Counted from the stretch's first letter, positions 12,903 to 25,055 are shown. The stretch: DNA of 64,000 nt from Pseudomonas alcaliphila JAB1 (GCF_001941865.1 NZ_CP016162.1:2480001-2544000), one strand, 5' to 3'. Notes: a model not told the origin generated them from the letters alone. A program made the numbers and translations.

Positions 12903-15308
12903 ATGGCTGTTTTGAAGAATTCCACCACCCAGATTACCGACTGGCGTCAGAAGCTTCAGTATCGACTGAAGGAAGGCGCGTTGATCGCCCTGGGCGCTAT
13001 GTGCCTGTACCTGCTGATGGCACTGTTGACCTATAACGTTGCCGACCCGGCGTGGGACAACAGCGTGCAGGTCGAACGCATCATGAATGCCGGTGGCAGC
13101 ATCGGCGCCTGGCTCTCCAGCGCACTGTTCGGCGCGCTGGGTTACTTCGCCTACATCTTCCCGCTCCTGCTGGCCGCCAAGACCTGGCAGGTGTTTCGCA
13201 CCCGCAATCAACCCTGGCACTGGAACGGTTGGCTGTTTTCCTGGCACAGCATCGGCCTGGTCTTCCTGATTCTTTCCGGTGCTGCGCTGGGCGATATTCA
13301 TTTTGCAGCGGCTGCCGGCATGCAGGGCTCCGGTGGCGGCATGCTCGGTGCCAGCCTGGGTGATCTGGCCGTGCATGCGTTGAACGTGCAGGGCAGCACC
13401 CTGGTATTCCTGGCGCTGTTCCTGTTTGGTTTGACCGTGTTCACCGATCTGTCCTGGTTCCGCGTGATGGACCTGACTGGCAAGATCACCCTCGACCTGA
13501 TCGAGCTGATTCACGGCGCCATTACCGGCTGGTGGAATGCCCGTAGCGAGCGCAAGCAGATGAAGATTCAGCTGCGCGAGCTCGACGAGCGGGTCACCGA
13601 AGTGGCTGCGCCAGTGGTTTCGGATCGCCGTGAGCAAGCCAAGGTCAAGGAGCGTCTGCTCGAACGCGAAGAGTCGCTGAGCAAGCACATGAGCGAGCGC
13701 GAGAAGCGCCCCGCGCCGGTAATTGCGCCGCCGCCCGTGGCCAAGGCGCCAGAACCGAGCAAGCGTGTGCAGAAGGAAAAGCAGGCGCCGCTGTTCGTCG
13801 ACAGCGCAGTGGAAGGCACCTTGCCGCCGATTTCCCTGCTCGACCCGGCGGAAGCCAAGAAGGTCGAGTACTCGCCGGAATCGCTCAAGGGCGTTGGCCA
13901 CCTGCTGGAAATCAAACTCAAGGAATTCGGCGTCGAGGTCGCGGTGGATTCGATCCATCCTGGCCCGGTGATCACCCGCTACGAAATCCAGCCGGCCGCA
14001 GGGGTCAAGGTCAGTCGCATCGCCAACCTGGCCAAGGACCTGGCGCGTTCGCTGGCCGTGACCAGCGTGCGGGTCGTGGAAGTCATTCCCGGCAAGACCA
14101 CCGTCGGTATCGAGATCCCCAACGAGAATCGTCAGATCGTGCGTTTCTCCGAAGTGCTGTCGACGCCCGAATATGATGACGCCAAGTCGCCGGTCACTCT
14201 GGCGCTGGGGCACGACATCGGCGGCAAGCCGGTGATTACCGATCTGGCCAAGATGCCGCACCTGCTGGTGGCCGGTACCACCGGTTCCGGTAAGTCGGTG
14301 GGCGTGAATGCGATGATTCTGTCGATTCTGTTCAAGTCCAGCCCGGAAGACGCCAAGCTGATCATGATCGACCCGAAAATGCTCGAGTTGTCGATCTACG
14401 AAGGCATTCCGCACCTGCTTTGCCCGGTCGTCACCGACATGAAGGAAGCGGCCAACGCCCTGCGCTGGAGCGTTGCCGAGATGGAGCGCCGCTACAAGCT
14501 GATGTCGAAGATGGGCGTGCGTAACCTGGCGGGCTTCAACCGCAAGGTCAAGGATGCCATCGAGGCGGGCGAGCCGTTGTCCGATCCGCTGTTCCGTCGC
14601 GAAAGCATGGAAGACGAAGCGCCGCTGCTCAAACCACTGCCGACCATCGTCGTGGTGGTCGATGAATTCGCTGACATGATGATGATCGTCGGCAAGAAGG
14701 TCGAAGAGCTGATCGCGCGTATCGCGCAGAAGGCGCGGGCGGCGGGTATCCACCTGATCCTCGCCACCCAGCGCCCGTCGGTGGACGTGATCACTGGCCT
14801 GATCAAGGCCAACATCCCGACCCGCATGGCGTTCCAGGTATCGAGCAAGATCGACTCGCGCACCATCATCGACCAGGGCGGTGCCGAGCAGTTGCTCGGC
14901 CACGGTGACATGCTCTACATGCCGCCGGGCACCAGCTTGCCCATTCGTGTTCATGGCGCCTTCGTCTCGGACGATGAAGTGCACCGTGTGGTCGAAGCCT
15001 GGAAGTTGCGTGGTGCGCCGGATTACAACGAAGACATTCTTGCCGGGGCCGAAGAGGGTGGCGGCAGCTTCGAAGGTGGCGGCGGTGAAGGCGGTGAGGG
15101 CAGCGAGGAAGACCCGCTGTACGACGAGGCCGTCAACTTCGTGCTGGAAAGCCGCCGTGCCTCCATTTCCGCCGTGCAGCGCAAGCTGAAGATCGGCTAC
15201 AACCGCGCCGCACGGATGATCGAGGCGATGGAAATGGCTGGCGTGGTCAGCTCGATGAATACCAACGGTTCACGCGAGGTGCTCGCGCCCGGTTCATCCC
15301 GTGACTGA
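12903..15308 (+). CDS. ftsK: DNA translocase FtsK
   Basis: 801 residues. FtsK pumps DNA at the septum and activates XerCD recombination at dif. The N-terminal 200 residues hold four or five membrane helices (for example [18 protein letters not shown]). A short linker rich in Glu, Lys and Pro follows, then the RecA-like motor with Walker A GTTGSGKS near residues 458-465 and a Walker B VVVVDEF. The C-terminal gamma domain (winged helix, about 730-801) reads KOPS; a Gly/Glu-rich stretch precedes it. I chose the ATG at 12903 because AAGGG lies upstream and homologues start here with M-x-LKNST. Confidence 0.96.
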   Translation: MAVLKNSTTQITDWRQKLQYRLKEGALIALGAMCLYLLMALLTYNVADPAWDNSVQVERIMNAGGSIGAWLSSALFGALGYFAYIFPLLLAAKTWQVFRTRNQPWHWNGWLFSWHSIGLVFLILSGAALGDIHFAAAAGMQGSGGGMLGASLGDLAVHALNVQGSTLVFLALFLFGLTVFTDLSWFRVMDLTGKITLDLIELIHGAITGWWNARSERKQMKIQLRELDERVTEVAAPVVSDRREQAKVKERLLEREESLSKHMSEREKRPAPVIAPPPVAKAPEPSKRVQKEKQAPLFVDSAVEGTLPPISLLDPAEAKKVEYSPESLKGVGHLLEIKLKEFGVEVAVDSIHPGPVITRYEIQPAAGVKVSRIANLAKDLARSLAVTSVRVVEVIPGKTTVGIEIPNENRQIVRFSEVLSTPEYDDAKSPVTLALGHDIGGKPVITDLAKMPHLLVAGTTGSGKSVGVNAMILSILFKSSPEDAKLIMIDPKMLELSIYEGIPHLLCPVVTDMKEAANALRWSVAEMERRYKLMSKMGVRNLAGFNRKVKDAIEAGEPLSDPLFRRESMEDEAPLLKPLPTIVVVVDEFADMMMIVGKKVEELIARIAQKARAAGIHLILATQRPSVDVITGLIKANIPTRMAFQVSSKIDSRTIIDQGGAEQLLGHGDMLYMPPGTSLPIRVHGAFVSDDEVHRVVEAWKLRGAPDYNEDILAGAEEGGGSFEGGGGEGGEGSEEDPLYDEAVNFVLESRRASISAVQRKLKIGYNRAARMIEAMEMAGVVSSMNTNGSREVLAPGSSRD

Positions 15309-15433
15309 GTGTTGCGTCTCGCGGATAAACCGCTGAATTCGCGGTCTACAGGATTCACGGCAGCCCAGGTGCTGCCGAGCAATGCGAGGTACCGAGTCGC
15401 CTCGCCATTCTCATACGGACTCAAGGGGTTTAT

Positions 15434-16060
15434 ATGCGTGTTATTCGCCTGCTGATGCTGGCTGCTTTGAGCTTTACCCTGCTGACCGCCCAGGCTGATG
15501 AAGAGGCGGCCACCAAGCGCTTGAGCGAATTGCTCAGCCAGGCGCAAACCATCAGTGCGCGCTTCTCTCAGTTGACCCTCGACGCCAGCGGCACTCAGCT
15601 GCAGGAAACTGCAGGGCAGCTGGCGCTCAAGCGTCCGGGCATGTTCCGTTGGCACACCGATCAACCCATGGAGCAACTGCTGGTCTCCAATGGCGAGAAG
15701 GTCTGGCTGTACGACCCGGATCTGGAGCAGGTCACCATTCAGACACTCGATCAGCGTCTGACCCACACTCCCGCGTTGTTGCTCTCCGGCGATGTCTCGC
15801 AGATCCGCGAGAACTTCGAGATCGACTACAAGGAAGGCGGCAGCGTGGTCGACTTCATTCTCAAGCCCAAGGCCAAGGACAGCCTGTTCGACAGCCTGCG
15901 GCTGTCGTTCCGCAATCGCGTGCTCAACGACATGCAACTGATCGACAGCATCGGTCAGCGCACCAACATCCTGTTCCTCAATGTGAAGATGAACGAGCCG
16001 GTCGAAGACCATCTGTTCACCTTCGACATTCCGGAAGGCGCGGACGTCATCCAGGAGTAA
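15434..16060 (+). CDS. lolA: Outer-membrane lipoprotein carrier protein LolA
   Basis: 208 residues. LolA carries lipoproteins across the periplasm from LolCDE to LolB. A Sec signal peptide is visible (residues 1-21, ending AQA-DEE). The mature chain shows the family pattern [29 protein letters not shown] and [14 protein letters not shown]. An AAGGGG site precedes the ATG. rarA begins 3 bp after its stop, so lolA and rarA are co-transcribed. Confidence 0.96.
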   Translation: MRVIRLLMLAALSFTLLTAQADEEAATKRLSELLSQAQTISARFSQLTLDASGTQLQETAGQLALKRPGMFRWHTDQPMEQLLVSNGEKVWLYDPDLEQVTIQTLDQRLTHTPALLLSGDVSQIRENFEIDYKEGGSVVDFILKPKAKDSLFDSLRLSFRNRVLNDMQLIDSIGQRTNILFLNVKMNEPVEDHLFTFDIPEGADVIQE

Positions 16061-16063
16061 GGC

Positions 16064-17389
16064 GTGGATCTGTTCGGTCGCCAACCCGTCGCGCAGCCCC
16101 TGGCTGCGCGTTTGCGTGCTACCAGCCTGGACGAATACGTCGGCCAGGAGCATGTGCTGGCGCCGGGCAAGCCGCTGCGCGAGGCGCTGGAGCAGGGCGC
16201 CTTGCACTCGATGATCTTCTGGGGGCCGCCTGGCGTAGGCAAGACCACCCTGGCGCGCCTGCTGGCCAAGGTCACCGACGCGCATTTCGAAACCATCTCC
16301 GCCGTGCTCTCCGGGGTCAAGGAGATTCGCCAGGCCGTCGAAGTGGCTCAGCAGCACGCGGCTCAGTACGGCCGCCGCACCATTCTCTTCGTCGACGAGG
16401 TGCACCGCTTCAACAAGAGCCAGCAGGACGCGTTCCTGCCCTACGTGGAAGACGGCACGCTGATCTTCATCGGTGCCACCACCGAGAATCCCTCGTTCGA
16501 ACTGAACAATGCGCTGCTGTCGCGTGCCCGCGTCTATGTGCTCAAGAGCCTCGACGAGGCGGCGATGCGCAAGCTGGTCAATCGCGCGCTGAGCGACCCG
16601 AAAGGCCTTGGCGATCGCCATCTCAGCCTGCCGGACGAGGCCTTTCAGATTCTTCTGGCTGCCGCCGATGGTGACGGCCGTCGTTTGCTCAATTTTCTCG
16701 AGAACGCTGCAGACCTGGCCGAGGACGGTGGCGAAATCGGGGTGGAGTTGCTGCAGAACCTGCTGGGCGACAGCCGCCGTCGTTTCGACAAGGGCGGCGA
16801 AGCCTTCTACGACCAGATTTCCGCGCTGCACAAGTCGGTGCGCGGTTCCAGCCCGGACGGCGCGCTGTACTGGTACGCGCGCATGCTCGATGGCGGCTGC
16901 GACCCGCTGTACATCGCCCGCCGTGTGGTGCGCATGGCCAGCGAGGACATCGGCAACGCCGATCCGCGCGCATTGACCCTGTGCCTCAATGCCTGGGACG
17001 TGCAGGAGCGCCTGGGCAGCCCTGAGGGTGAGCTTGCCGTGGCCCAAGCCATCGTCTATCTGGCCTGTGCGCCGAAGAGCAATGCGGTGTACACCGCATT
17101 CAAGGCGGCTATGCGTGACGCTGCCGAGCAGGGCTCGCAGGAGGTGCCGCTGCACCTGCGCAACGCGCCGACCAAGCTGATGAAGCAGCTCGGCTATGGC
17201 GATGAATACCGCTACGCCCATGATGAGCCGGATGCCTATGCGGCGGGCGAGGATTACTTCCCCGAAGTCCTCGAGCCCAGGCAGTATTACGATCCGGTGC
17301 CGCGTGGGCTGGAACTGAAGATCCGCGACAAGCTGCAGCATCTGCGCAACCTGGATACCAACAGTCCCAGGCAAAGGAGAAAGCCATGA
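16064..17389 (+). CDS. rarA: Replication-associated recombination protein RarA
   Basis: 441 residues, a AAA+ ATPase of the MgsA/WRNIP1 family that acts at stalled replication forks. Walker A GPPGVGKT is at residues 54-61; Walker B is [10 protein letters not shown]. The C-terminal half carries the conserved tetramerisation region ([13 protein letters not shown]). The start codon is GTG at 16064, with GGAG at 16054-16057 overlapping the end of lolA. The stop overlaps the crcB start (ATGA). Confidence 0.96.
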   Translation: MDLFGRQPVAQPLAARLRATSLDEYVGQEHVLAPGKPLREALEQGALHSMIFWGPPGVGKTTLARLLAKVTDAHFETISAVLSGVKEIRQAVEVAQQHAAQYGRRTILFVDEVHRFNKSQQDAFLPYVEDGTLIFIGATTENPSFELNNALLSRARVYVLKSLDEAAMRKLVNRALSDPKGLGDRHLSLPDEAFQILLAAADGDGRRLLNFLENAADLAEDGGEIGVELLQNLLGDSRRRFDKGGEAFYDQISALHKSVRGSSPDGALYWYARMLDGGCDPLYIARRVVRMASEDIGNADPRALTLCLNAWDVQERLGSPEGELAVAQAIVYLACAPKSNAVYTAFKAAMRDAAEQGSQEVPLHLRNAPTKLMKQLGYGDEYRYAHDEPDAYAAGEDYFPEVLEPRQYYDPVPRGLELKIRDKLQHLRNLDTNSPRQRRKP

Positions 17390-17766
17390 TTCGTGTAGCG
17401 CTTGCCGTCGCTGTAGGGGGCGCGGCTGGTTCGGTTATGCGCTTTCTGGTTGCCAGCTGGGTGGCCGGCAACTGGCCCCGGCATTTCTACCTGGGCACCT
17501 TTGCAGTAAACGTCATCGGTTGCCTGCTGATTGGTCTGCTGTCAGGTCTGTTCCTTACCCGTACCGATCTGCCGCTGGAGCTGCGTACCGGACTGATTAC
17601 CGGTGTGTTGGGTGGCTTCACTACTTTTTCATCCTTCAGCCTGGAAATCATGAAGCTGATGGATGGAGGTCGCGCCCTCGAGGCGCTCGGTTACCTGGCA
17701 TTCAGTATCCTTGGTGGTCTGCTGGCTGCCTGGGCTGGTCTGAGCCTGGCCCGATTGGCATCCTGA
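17386..17766 (+). CDS. crcB: Fluoride ion channel CrcB (Fluc)
   Basis: 126 residues, four membrane helices. CrcB exports fluoride. Family motifs are [25 protein letters not shown] and [19 protein letters not shown] [17 protein letters not shown]. It overlaps the rarA stop by 4 bp and so has no leader of its own; I see no fluoride riboswitch. Confidence 0.95.
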   Translation: MIRVALAVAVGGAAGSVMRFLVASWVAGNWPRHFYLGTFAVNVIGCLLIGLLSGLFLTRTDLPLELRTGLITGVLGGFTTFSSFSLEIMKLMDGGRALEALGYLAFSILGGLLAAWAGLSLARLAS

Positions 17767-17837
17767 CCCGCTAAAGCTTTACACTCGGCAACCCGCGTCA
17801 CGCTGGTGGCCGCAACCTTTTTTTGTCGATGTATTGA

Positions 17838-19127
<1,290 letters not shown>

Positions 19128-19136
19128 GCCGGTACT

Positions 19137-19165
19137 AAAGCGGGGTGGTGCGGCCGCCCCGTTTA
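19137..19165 (+). terminator. Possible weak terminator after serS
   Basis: CGGGG at 19141-19145 pairs with CCCCG at 19157-19161, flanked by AA and TTT. It lies 10 bases past the serS stop. The T-run is short, so efficiency is doubtful. Confidence 0.5.
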
Positions 19166-19188
19166 CTGGCGGCGCGCCTGGCGATGGG

Positions 19189-19252
19189 CGTAGGGTGCGC
19201 TGTGCGCACCAAGGTCTTTCAGCCTGGTTCGGTGTGCATGGCGCACCCTACG
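19189..19252. repeat. Intergenic inverted repeat, GTAGGGTGCGC type
   Basis: CGTAGGGTGCGC at 19189-19200 pairs exactly with 19241-19252; inside it GTGCGCACC (19202-19210) partly pairs with GGTGTGCAT (19231-19239). This is a dispersed repeat often seen between genes in Pseudomonas. It fills most of the gap between serS and cysG. Confidence 0.7.
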
Positions 19253-19292
19253 AGTCCGTCGTTCGCCTTCCCACCTCATTCGAGGCTGATTT

Positions 19293-20681
19293 ATGCAATT
19301 CCTTCCGCTGTTCCACAAGCTGCAGGGTCGCCTGGTACTGGTGATTGGCGGTGGTGAGGTCGCGCTGCGCAAGGCGCGCCTGCTAAGCGACGCTGGCGCT
19401 GTTTTGCGTGTGGTCGCTCCGGAGATTCGTAGCGAGTTGCAGGAGCTGGCCGGTCCTGGCGGCATCTTCCTGCGTGGCTATGCGAGCAGCGACTTGCAGG
19501 GCGTTGCCCTGGTCATTGCTGCGACCGATGACGTGCCGCTCAATGCGCAGATTTCTGCCGAGGCCCAAGCGTTGGGCATTCCCGTCAACGTGGTGGATGC
19601 GCCTGCTCTGTGCAGCGTGATCTTCCCAGCCATCGTCGACCGCTCGCCGCTGATCGTCGCGGTCAGCAGTGGCGGCGATGCGCCGGTACTGGCGCGGCTG
19701 ATCCGCGCCAAGATCGAAACCTGGATTCCGGCCACCTACGGCCAGTTGGCCAACCTGGGCAAGCGCTTTCGGGAGCGGGTCAAGCAACTGTTTCCCGATG
19801 TGCAGCAACGCCGGGTGTTCTGGGAGGATGTCTTCCAGGGGCAGATCGCCGAGAGCGTGTTTGCCGGCAAGCCGGAGGAGGGTGAGCGCCTGCTGGAGGA
19901 GCGTCTGGCCGGCGCAGCGCCACGTGCGCTGGGCGAGGTCTATCTGGTCGGTGCCGGGCCGGGTGATCCCGATCTGCTGACCTTCCGCGCCCTGCGTCTG
20001 ATGCAGCAGGCCGATGTGGTGCTCTACGACCGCCTGGTGGCGCCCGCCATCATCGAGCTGTGCCGTCGTGATGCCGAGCGCATCTACGTCGGCAAGCGCC
20101 GCGCCGATCACGCCGTGCCGCAGGAGCAGATCAACCAGTTGCTGATCGATCTGGCCCGTCAGGGCAAGCGTGTGCTGCGCCTGAAAGGCGGTGATCCGTT
20201 CATCTTCGGTCGCGGTGGCGAAGAGATCGAACAGCTGGCCGCCGAGGACATTCCCTTCCAGGTCGTGCCGGGTATTACCGCGGCCTCAGGTTGCGCGGCC
20301 TATGCCGGCATCCCGCTGACCCACCGCGATCATGCCCAGTCGGTGCGTTTCGTCACCGGGCATCTCAAGGACGGCAGCAGCAACCTACCGTGGAAGGATC
20401 TGGTGGCGCCTGGGCAGACGCTGGTGTTCTACATGGGTTTGGTCGGCCTGCCGGGCATCTGCGAGCAGTTGATTGCTCACGGCCGTTCAGGCGCCACGCC
20501 TGCAGCGCTGGTGCAGCAAGGTACCACGCAGAATCAGCGGGTATTCACCGGTACCCTGGAGACTTTGCCGCAACTGGTGGCCGAGCACGAAGTGCACGCG
20601 CCCACGCTGGTGATAGTCGGAGAAGTGGTCACCCTGCGTGACAAGCTGGCCTGGTTCGAAGGCGCCCAGAACCGCATCTGA
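19293..20681 (+). CDS. cysG: Siroheme synthase CysG
   Basis: 462 residues, a fusion. The N-terminal part (1-200) is the precorrin-2 dehydrogenase/sirohydrochlorin ferrochelatase, with the NAD motif [15 protein letters not shown] at about 15-29. The C-terminal part (about 215-462) is uroporphyrinogen-III C-methyltransferase with [18 protein letters not shown] and the SAM loop [15 protein letters not shown]. It makes siroheme for sulfite and nitrite reductases. A GAGG site lies before the ATG. Confidence 0.97.
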   Translation: MQFLPLFHKLQGRLVLVIGGGEVALRKARLLSDAGAVLRVVAPEIRSELQELAGPGGIFLRGYASSDLQGVALVIAATDDVPLNAQISAEAQALGIPVNVVDAPALCSVIFPAIVDRSPLIVAVSSGGDAPVLARLIRAKIETWIPATYGQLANLGKRFRERVKQLFPDVQQRRVFWEDVFQGQIAESVFAGKPEEGERLLEERLAGAAPRALGEVYLVGAGPGDPDLLTFRALRLMQQADVVLYDRLVAPAIIELCRRDAERIYVGKRRADHAVPQEQINQLLIDLARQGKRVLRLKGGDPFIFGRGGEEIEQLAAEDIPFQVVPGITAASGCAAYAGIPLTHRDHAQSVRFVTGHLKDGSSNLPWKDLVAPGQTLVFYMGLVGLPGICEQLIAHGRSGATPAALVQQGTTQNQRVFTGTLETLPQLVAEHEVHAPTLVIVGEVVTLRDKLAWFEGAQNRI

Positions 20682-20688
20682 CGCGTTG

Positions 20689-20720
20689 TGGCTGAAGCCT
20701 CGTTATCGGGGCTTCAGCCA
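20689..20720. terminator. Stem-loop between convergent cysG and the GSH-hydroquinone reductase gene
   Basis: TGGCTGAAGCC at 20689-20699 pairs with GGCTTCAGCCA at 20710-20720. It lies midway between two convergent genes. No T-run follows on either strand, so it may only be a stabilising hairpin. Confidence 0.5.
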
Positions 20721-20735
20721 TCATCCGCCGTCACT

Positions 20736-21734
20736 CTAGTGCTGAAACACACCTTTACCCGGCAGGCGCTGGCGATCATGTGCGCGGGTGAAATCCTGCT
20801 GTGGCCCCTTGGGAATCACACCAGTCGGGTTGATGGTGGCATGGCTGGCGTAGTAGTGCGATTTGATGTGGGTGAAGTCCACCGTCTCGGCGATGCCTGG
20901 CCACTGATAGAGCTCGCGTAGCCAGTTGGACAGGTTCGGGTAGTCCTCGATGCGTCGCAGGTTACATTTGAAGTGGCCGTGATAGACGGCATCGAAGCGG
21001 ATCAACGTGGTGAACAGGCGAATGTCTGCTTCGGTCAGGTATGCGCCGGCCAGATAGCGATTCTTGTCCAAGAGCGCATCCAGTTCATCGAGCATGGCGA
21101 ACAGCTCGTCGAAGGCCTCTTCATAGGCTTCCTGGGTGGTGGCGAAGCCTGCGCGATAGACGCCGTTGTTCACCGTGGGGTAGATGCGCTCGTTGAGCTG
21201 GTCGATGCGCTCGCGTAGCGGCTCGGGGTAGAAGTCCAGGTCGTTGCCGGTCAAGCCATCGAATGCGCTGTTGAACATGCGGATGATTTCCGCCGACTCG
21301 TTGCTGACGATGCCGCCAGTCTGCTTGTCCCACAGCACGGGCACGGTGACACGGCCGCTGTAGTGGCGGTCATCGGCGGTGTAGCGCTGATGCATGTAGC
21401 TCAGGTTGTCGAGGTGGTCGCCGCTGGAGCCGAATTTGCGGTCGAAGGTCCAGCCCTGATCGCGCATCAGCCAGCTCACCACGGATACATCGATCAGCGA
21501 TTCGAGGCCTTTGAGTTTGCGCAGGATCAGGGTGCGGTGAGCCCAGGGGCAGGCCAGCGAGACGTACAGGTGATAACGTCCGGCTTCAGCCTTGAAGCCG
21601 CCGTCACCACTTGGCCCGGCGCTGCCGTCGGCGGTTACCCAGTTGCGGCGTTGTGCGCTTTCGCGCTGGAAGCGGCCGCTGTTGCCGGTGTTGTACCACT
21701 GGTCGTGCCAGCGTCCATCGATCAACAAGCCCAT
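20736..21734 (-). CDS. Glutathionyl-hydroquinone reductase (YqjG/EcM4 type)
   Basis: 332 residues, Xi-class glutathione transferase. It removes glutathione from glutathionyl-hydroquinones. The catalytic cysteine is Cys62 in the family motif SLACPWAHRT, preceded by the typical N-terminal W-x-D-Q-W-Y. An N-terminal thioredoxin fold and a C-terminal helical domain fit the length. It follows the TrpD2-like gene on the same strand with a 73 bp gap, so a separate promoter is possible. Confidence 0.9.
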   Translation of the reverse strand: MGLLIDGRWHDQWYNTGNSGRFQRESAQRRNWVTADGSAGPSGDGGFKAEAGRYHLYVSLACPWAHRTLILRKLKGLESLIDVSVVSWLMRDQGWTFDRKFGSSGDHLDNLSYMHQRYTADDRHYSGRVTVPVLWDKQTGGIVSNESAEIIRMFNSAFDGLTGNDLDFYPEPLRERIDQLNERIYPTVNNGVYRAGFATTQEAYEEAFDELFAMLDELDALLDKNRYLAGAYLTEADIRLFTTLIRFDAVYHGHFKCNLRRIEDYPNLSNWLRELYQWPGIAETVDFTHIKSHYYASHATINPTGVIPKGPQQDFTRAHDRQRLPGKGVFQH

Positions 21735-21807
21735 GACGCTTGCCTCCGTTTTGAGTGAGTCTGGAGTCTAACGTTATGAACTTGATTGAACGGTGGAAAA
21801 AGCTGGC

Positions 21808-22803
21808 TTAAATGATCGGCTGGTTAGATTGAAGGCGTGCATCCCAACGCTGCTGTGCCTGCTGGAACGCCGCTTCACGGGCCAGGCCCAGGCCACGCAA
21901 TGCGATGGCCATGGTGGCGATCACCGCCAGGCGACCGTAAGGGTCATCGTGCTCACCGCGCCAGAACGCGCCCAGCACGGCTGGGTCGAGTCGTTCGGGT
22001 TTGACATGGCGCTGCGCTGACAGCGCAGGCCATTCTTCGTCCCAGTTCTCGCCGTCGAGGGTGCCGTAGAGATGGCATGCACCGTCCGGGTTGACCTCGA
22101 TCTCGCCGCCTTCGCCCTTGATCACGATGGCATGGTCACCGAGCAGCCCACTAGCTTCGCGATGCACGGCCTGATAGCCGGGGTGGAAGATGCTTTGCAG
22201 TCCGCAGCGGGCGCCGAGCGGGTTGATCACACGGGCCAGGGAGTGGATCGGCGAGCGCAGGCCCAAGGTGTTACGCAGGTCGATCATGCGTTGCAGCGCC
22301 GGCATCCAGTTGCCCAGGTAGCTGTAGGCCAGGTTGTGCTTGTCGAGCGCTGTTTCCACTGCCTGCCAGCCGTCACAGCAAGAGATATCCAGCTGCTCCA
22401 GCAATTGCTCGGTATACATACGGCCTGCGGTATGGGCGCCGCCACCGTGCATGAAGATGCGCACGCCGCTGGCGGCCAGCGCCTTGGCCGCCAGCAGGTA
22501 CCAGGGCAGGTGGCGTTTTTTACCGGCATAGCTGGGCCAGTCCAGGTCGACCTGAATGTCGGGGGCGGCGAGTCGTGGGCGGATGGCCTCGGTGAAGCCG
22601 GCGAGCTCCTCGGCGCTCTCTTCCTTGTGTCGCAGCAGCATCAGGAAGGCGCCGAGCTGGGTGTCCTCGACCTTGCCGTCGAGCAGCAGGCCCATGGCTT
22701 CGCGGGCCTCCTCGCGGGTCAGGCCGCGGGCGCCGCGCTTGCCCTTGCCGAGAATGCGCACGAACTGGGCGAAGGGGTGTTCGGCGGGCGTGATCAGGTT
22801 CAT
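21808..22803 (-). CDS. ybiB: TrpD2/YbiB-like glycosyl transferase family protein
   Basis: 331 residues, similar to anthranilate phosphoribosyltransferase but of the TrpD2 (YbiB) branch, known as nucleic acid-binding proteins of uncertain physiological role. The family stretch GKRGARGLTREEAREAM is at the N-terminus. The usual glycine-rich loop is replaced by MHGGGAHTAGR. I use the ATG at 22801-22803, which overlaps the tusE stop (ATGA); a TTG two codons upstream is possible. The position at the end of the tus operon is shared with other Pseudomonas. Confidence 0.85.
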   Translation of the reverse strand: MNLITPAEHPFAQFVRILGKGKRGARGLTREEAREAMGLLLDGKVEDTQLGAFLMLLRHKEESAEELAGFTEAIRPRLAAPDIQVDLDWPSYAGKKRHLPWYLLAAKALAASGVRIFMHGGGAHTAGRMYTEQLLEQLDISCCDGWQAVETALDKHNLAYSYLGNWMPALQRMIDLRNTLGLRSPIHSLARVINPLGARCGLQSIFHPGYQAVHREASGLLGDHAIVIKGEGGEIEVNPDGACHLYGTLDGENWDEEWPALSAQRHVKPERLDPAVLGAFWRGEHDDPYGRLAVIATMAIALRGLGLAREAAFQQAQQRWDARLQSNQPII

Positions 22804-23135
22804 AGGCAATTGGTCGGTTTCGGTAGGCCGGCGAGCTTGGCGGCGAGTTTGGCGGGCGTGCCCTTGAACAGGCGATTGAGGTGCAGGCTGTTGCCTTTGT
22901 CCGTGCCCAGTTTCAGGGCCGCGTACTTGATCAGCGGACGGTTGGCCGGCGATAGCTGAAACTCGGCGTAGAAGGCGCGCAGCAGTTCGAGAATTTCCCA
23001 GTGTTCTTCACTCAGCTGCAACTCTTCCGCTGCGGCCAGCGCCTCGGCTACGGGGTGTGACCAATCCTGCAGGTCAACCAGGTAGCCGTCCTTGTCCAGG
23101 GCGATTTCGCGTCCGGCGACGTTGAGCGTGCTCAT
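22800..23135 (-). CDS. tusE: Sulfur relay protein TusE (DsrC family)
   Basis: 111 residues. TusE takes sulfur from TusBCD and hands it to MnmA. The C-terminal region is typical (LIKYAALKLGTDKGNSLHLNRLF), and the penultimate cysteine of the DsrC family is present (end: PTNCL), which is the sulfur acceptor. Its start overlaps the tusB stop by 4 bp. Confidence 0.95.
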   Translation of the reverse strand: MSTLNVAGREIALDKDGYLVDLQDWSHPVAEALAAAEELQLSEEHWEILELLRAFYAEFQLSPANRPLIKYAALKLGTDKGNSLHLNRLFKGTPAKLAAKLAGLPKPTNCL

Positions 23136-23431
23136 AGCCAGCTGTTGACCTTGGCGTAGCGGGTACACAGCTCGACGAACCCTGGATAGTCCACGACCTG
23201 TGCGCGCTCGGGCGCCTGTAGGCCGCGGGCGCTTAGGTCTTCGCCCAGTGCATAGAGCGCAACGCTGGCGGGCATCAGTTGCAGCGCCTGCAGGTTGGCT
23301 GTGCCGGGCTGCAGCGCGTAGACCGCATCGCCGCTGAGCAACAGACCATCAGCGGTACCCAGCAGGCGCAGGCAACTGGCCAGGCGGCTATCGGCGAACG
23401 GCGAATGGGAAAGTATGTGCAGGGTGGCCAT
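23132..23431 (-). CDS. tusB: Sulfurtransferase complex subunit TusB
   Basis: 99 residues, beginning MATLHILSHSPFADSRL, the DsrH/TusB pattern. It is a structural subunit of the TusBCD hexamer in the 2-thiouridine sulfur relay. It overlaps tusC by one base (TAATG) and tusE by four. Confidence 0.93.
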   Translation of the reverse strand: MATLHILSHSPFADSRLASCLRLLGTADGLLLSGDAVYALQPGTANLQALQLMPASVALYALGEDLSARGLQAPERAQVVDYPGFVELCTRYAKVNSWL

Positions 23432-23790
23432 TAGAGGGTGATCACCTGGTCATAACGATCAAGGAGGGCGGTCAGCGCGCTGTCGTCCAGTCGCTCTACC
23501 GCCAGATTCAGTTCGGCATCGCTCAGGCCGCGCTCGGCCAGGCTGCGTTGGCTGGCGTACAGATCTTCTACGCCGAACATTGGCAGCGCCTGTAGGTTCG
23601 CGCCAAGGTCTTTTTGCTGTAGCGCACCAGGTTGCTGCGCTTTGCTTAGCTGGAACACGCCATCGTCGAGAAACAGCATGCCGATGGGCAGGTCGAAGGC
23701 GCCGCCGGCCAGGGCGATATCCAGCGCCTCGCGGGCTCCAGGGCCGCTCCAGGGCGCCTGGCGGCTGATGATCAGCAGAGACTTGCTCAT
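23431..23790 (-). CDS. tusC: Sulfurtransferase complex subunit TusC
   Basis: 119 residues of the DsrF/TusC family, with the start MSKSLLIISRQAPWSGPGAREALD and the FLDDGVFQL stretch. It forms part of the TusBCD complex. It overlaps tusD by one base and tusB by one base, which points to tight translational coupling. Confidence 0.93.
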   Translation of the reverse strand: MSKSLLIISRQAPWSGPGAREALDIALAGGAFDLPIGMLFLDDGVFQLSKAQQPGALQQKDLGANLQALPMFGVEDLYASQRSLAERGLSDAELNLAVERLDDSALTALLDRYDQVITL

Positions 23791-24182
23791 TAGTGGCCTC
23801 CGAAGCAGATCAGGCGGTCGGCCTGTTGCGCCGCTTCATGCAATTGGCCGAGGCCGGAAAGCTCCCACGGGGCCTGCAGATTGGCCGCTGGGCGCGCGTA
23901 GCGCTGCGCCTCTTCGGCGTTGAGTACACCGCGACGCAGCGCAGCAGCGATACACACCACCGCGTCCAGCCCGTTGGCAGTGACGAACTCGCGCCACTCG
24001 CCGGGCAGATCCAGCTCGTCCTGCGGGCTGACCACGTTGCTGGCGGCGCTGTGCACGCCCTCCTGGTAGAAGAACAGGCGAACGATCTCGTGGCCGTCCG
24101 CCAGCGCCGCCTGGGCAAAACGCAGTGCGCGTCGCGAGGCAGGCAGATGAGGAGCGGCGAACAGGGCAATGGCAAACTTCAT
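23790..24182 (-). CDS. tusD: Sulfurtransferase TusD
   Basis: 130 residues of the DsrE/TusD family. The conserved active cysteine lies in DAVVCIAAALRRGVL (near residue 77), the residue that receives the persulfide from TusA. The start MKFAIALFAAPH at 24180-24182 is the conserved one; an open frame upstream belongs to the next region. First gene of tusD-tusC-tusB-tusE-ybiB. Confidence 0.94.
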   Translation of the reverse strand: MKFAIALFAAPHLPASRRALRFAQAALADGHEIVRLFFYQEGVHSAASNVVSPQDELDLPGEWREFVTANGLDAVVCIAAALRRGVLNAEEAQRYARPAANLQAPWELSGLGQLHEAAQQADRLICFGGH

Positions 24183-24260
24183 GGCGTTTCCGGCGAGGCA
24201 AAACTGCGCCAATGATAAGGCCAGGGTGCCCGGCAAACAAAGGCAGCTGACGGCCGCGCA

Positions 24261-24285
24261 AGAAAAAGCCCGCCGAAGCGGGCTT
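24261..24285 (-). terminator. Rho-independent terminator of the yccA-like gene
   Basis: AAGCCCGC at 24266-24273 pairs with GCGGGCTT at 24278-24285 around CGAA; five T follow on the minus strand. It lies 18 bases after the stop of the Bax inhibitor-like gene. Confidence 0.92.
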
Positions 24286-24303
24286 GAAGGGGGACGAAAG
24301 CTG

Positions 24304-24972
24304 TCAATCGTCGCCGCCCATGATGCCGAAGATCTGCAGCAGGCTGACGAACAGGTTGTAGATCGATACGTACAGGCTGATGGTGGCCATGATGTAGTTG
24401 CGTTCACCACCATGGATGATGGCGCTGGTCTGGAACAGGATGCAGGCCGAGGAGAACAGCACGAAGCCGGCGCTGATCGCCAGTTGCAGGCCGCTGATCT
24501 GGAAGAAGAAGCTGGCAACCACGGCGCCCAGCAGAACGAAGAAGCCTGCCGTGATGAAGCCGCTGAGGAAGCTCATGTCCTTGCGGGTGGTCAGCACGTA
24601 GGCAGACAGGCCGAAGAACACCAGCGCGGTCATGGTAAAGGCGGAGCTGATCACTTCAGCGCCGTTGGCCATGCCCAGGTAGCGGTTGAGGATCGGGCCC
24701 AGGGTGTAACCCATGAAGCCGGTCAGCGCGAGGGTAGAAAGCAGGCCCCACGAAGAGTTGCGCAGCTTGGCGGTGAGGAAGAACAGGCCGTAGAAACCGA
24801 TCAGTACGACAAAGATGTTCGGATAAGGAACGTTGGCGCGCTGCGATATGAACGCCACCAGGCCGCTGAAGGCCAGGGTGATGGCCAGTAGGCCATAGGT
24901 ATTGCGCAGAACGCTGCTGACTTCCTGTTGCTCAACCTGAGAATGGTTGAGTGCATAATCTCGCTCTTGCAT
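24304..24972 (-). CDS. yccA: Bax inhibitor-1/YccA family membrane protein
   Basis: 222 residues with seven predicted membrane helices. YccA of E. coli is a substrate and modulator of the FtsH protease. The start [19 protein letters not shown] is the usual one in Pseudomonas, with an AGGAG site upstream (rc of CTCCT). The C-terminus GIMGGDD fits the family. Single gene with its own terminator; upstream of the tus operon on the same strand. Confidence 0.92.
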   Translation of the reverse strand: MQERDYALNHSQVEQQEVSSVLRNTYGLLAITLAFSGLVAFISQRANVPYPNIFVVLIGFYGLFFLTAKLRNSSWGLLSTLALTGFMGYTLGPILNRYLGMANGAEVISSAFTMTALVFFGLSAYVLTTRKDMSFLSGFITAGFFVLLGAVVASFFFQISGLQLAISAGFVLFSSACILFQTSAIIHGGERNYIMATISLYVSIYNLFVSLLQIFGIMGGDD

Positions 24973-25055
24973 GGCGACGCTCCTGTTGTAAGAGGCTTTC
25001 AAATTCGAATGTATCGGATCATAACAGAGAGGGATTGCCTGCCAAGACTTAGAGT

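Noticed and set aside
15197..17374. A 725-codon open frame opposite ftsK, lolA and rarA
   Set aside because: It crosses three known genes and the composition is that of antisense to GC-rich coding DNA.
17386..17400. A fluoride riboswitch before crcB
   Set aside because: crcB overlaps the rarA stop, leaving no leader, and no riboswitch-like fold was seen.
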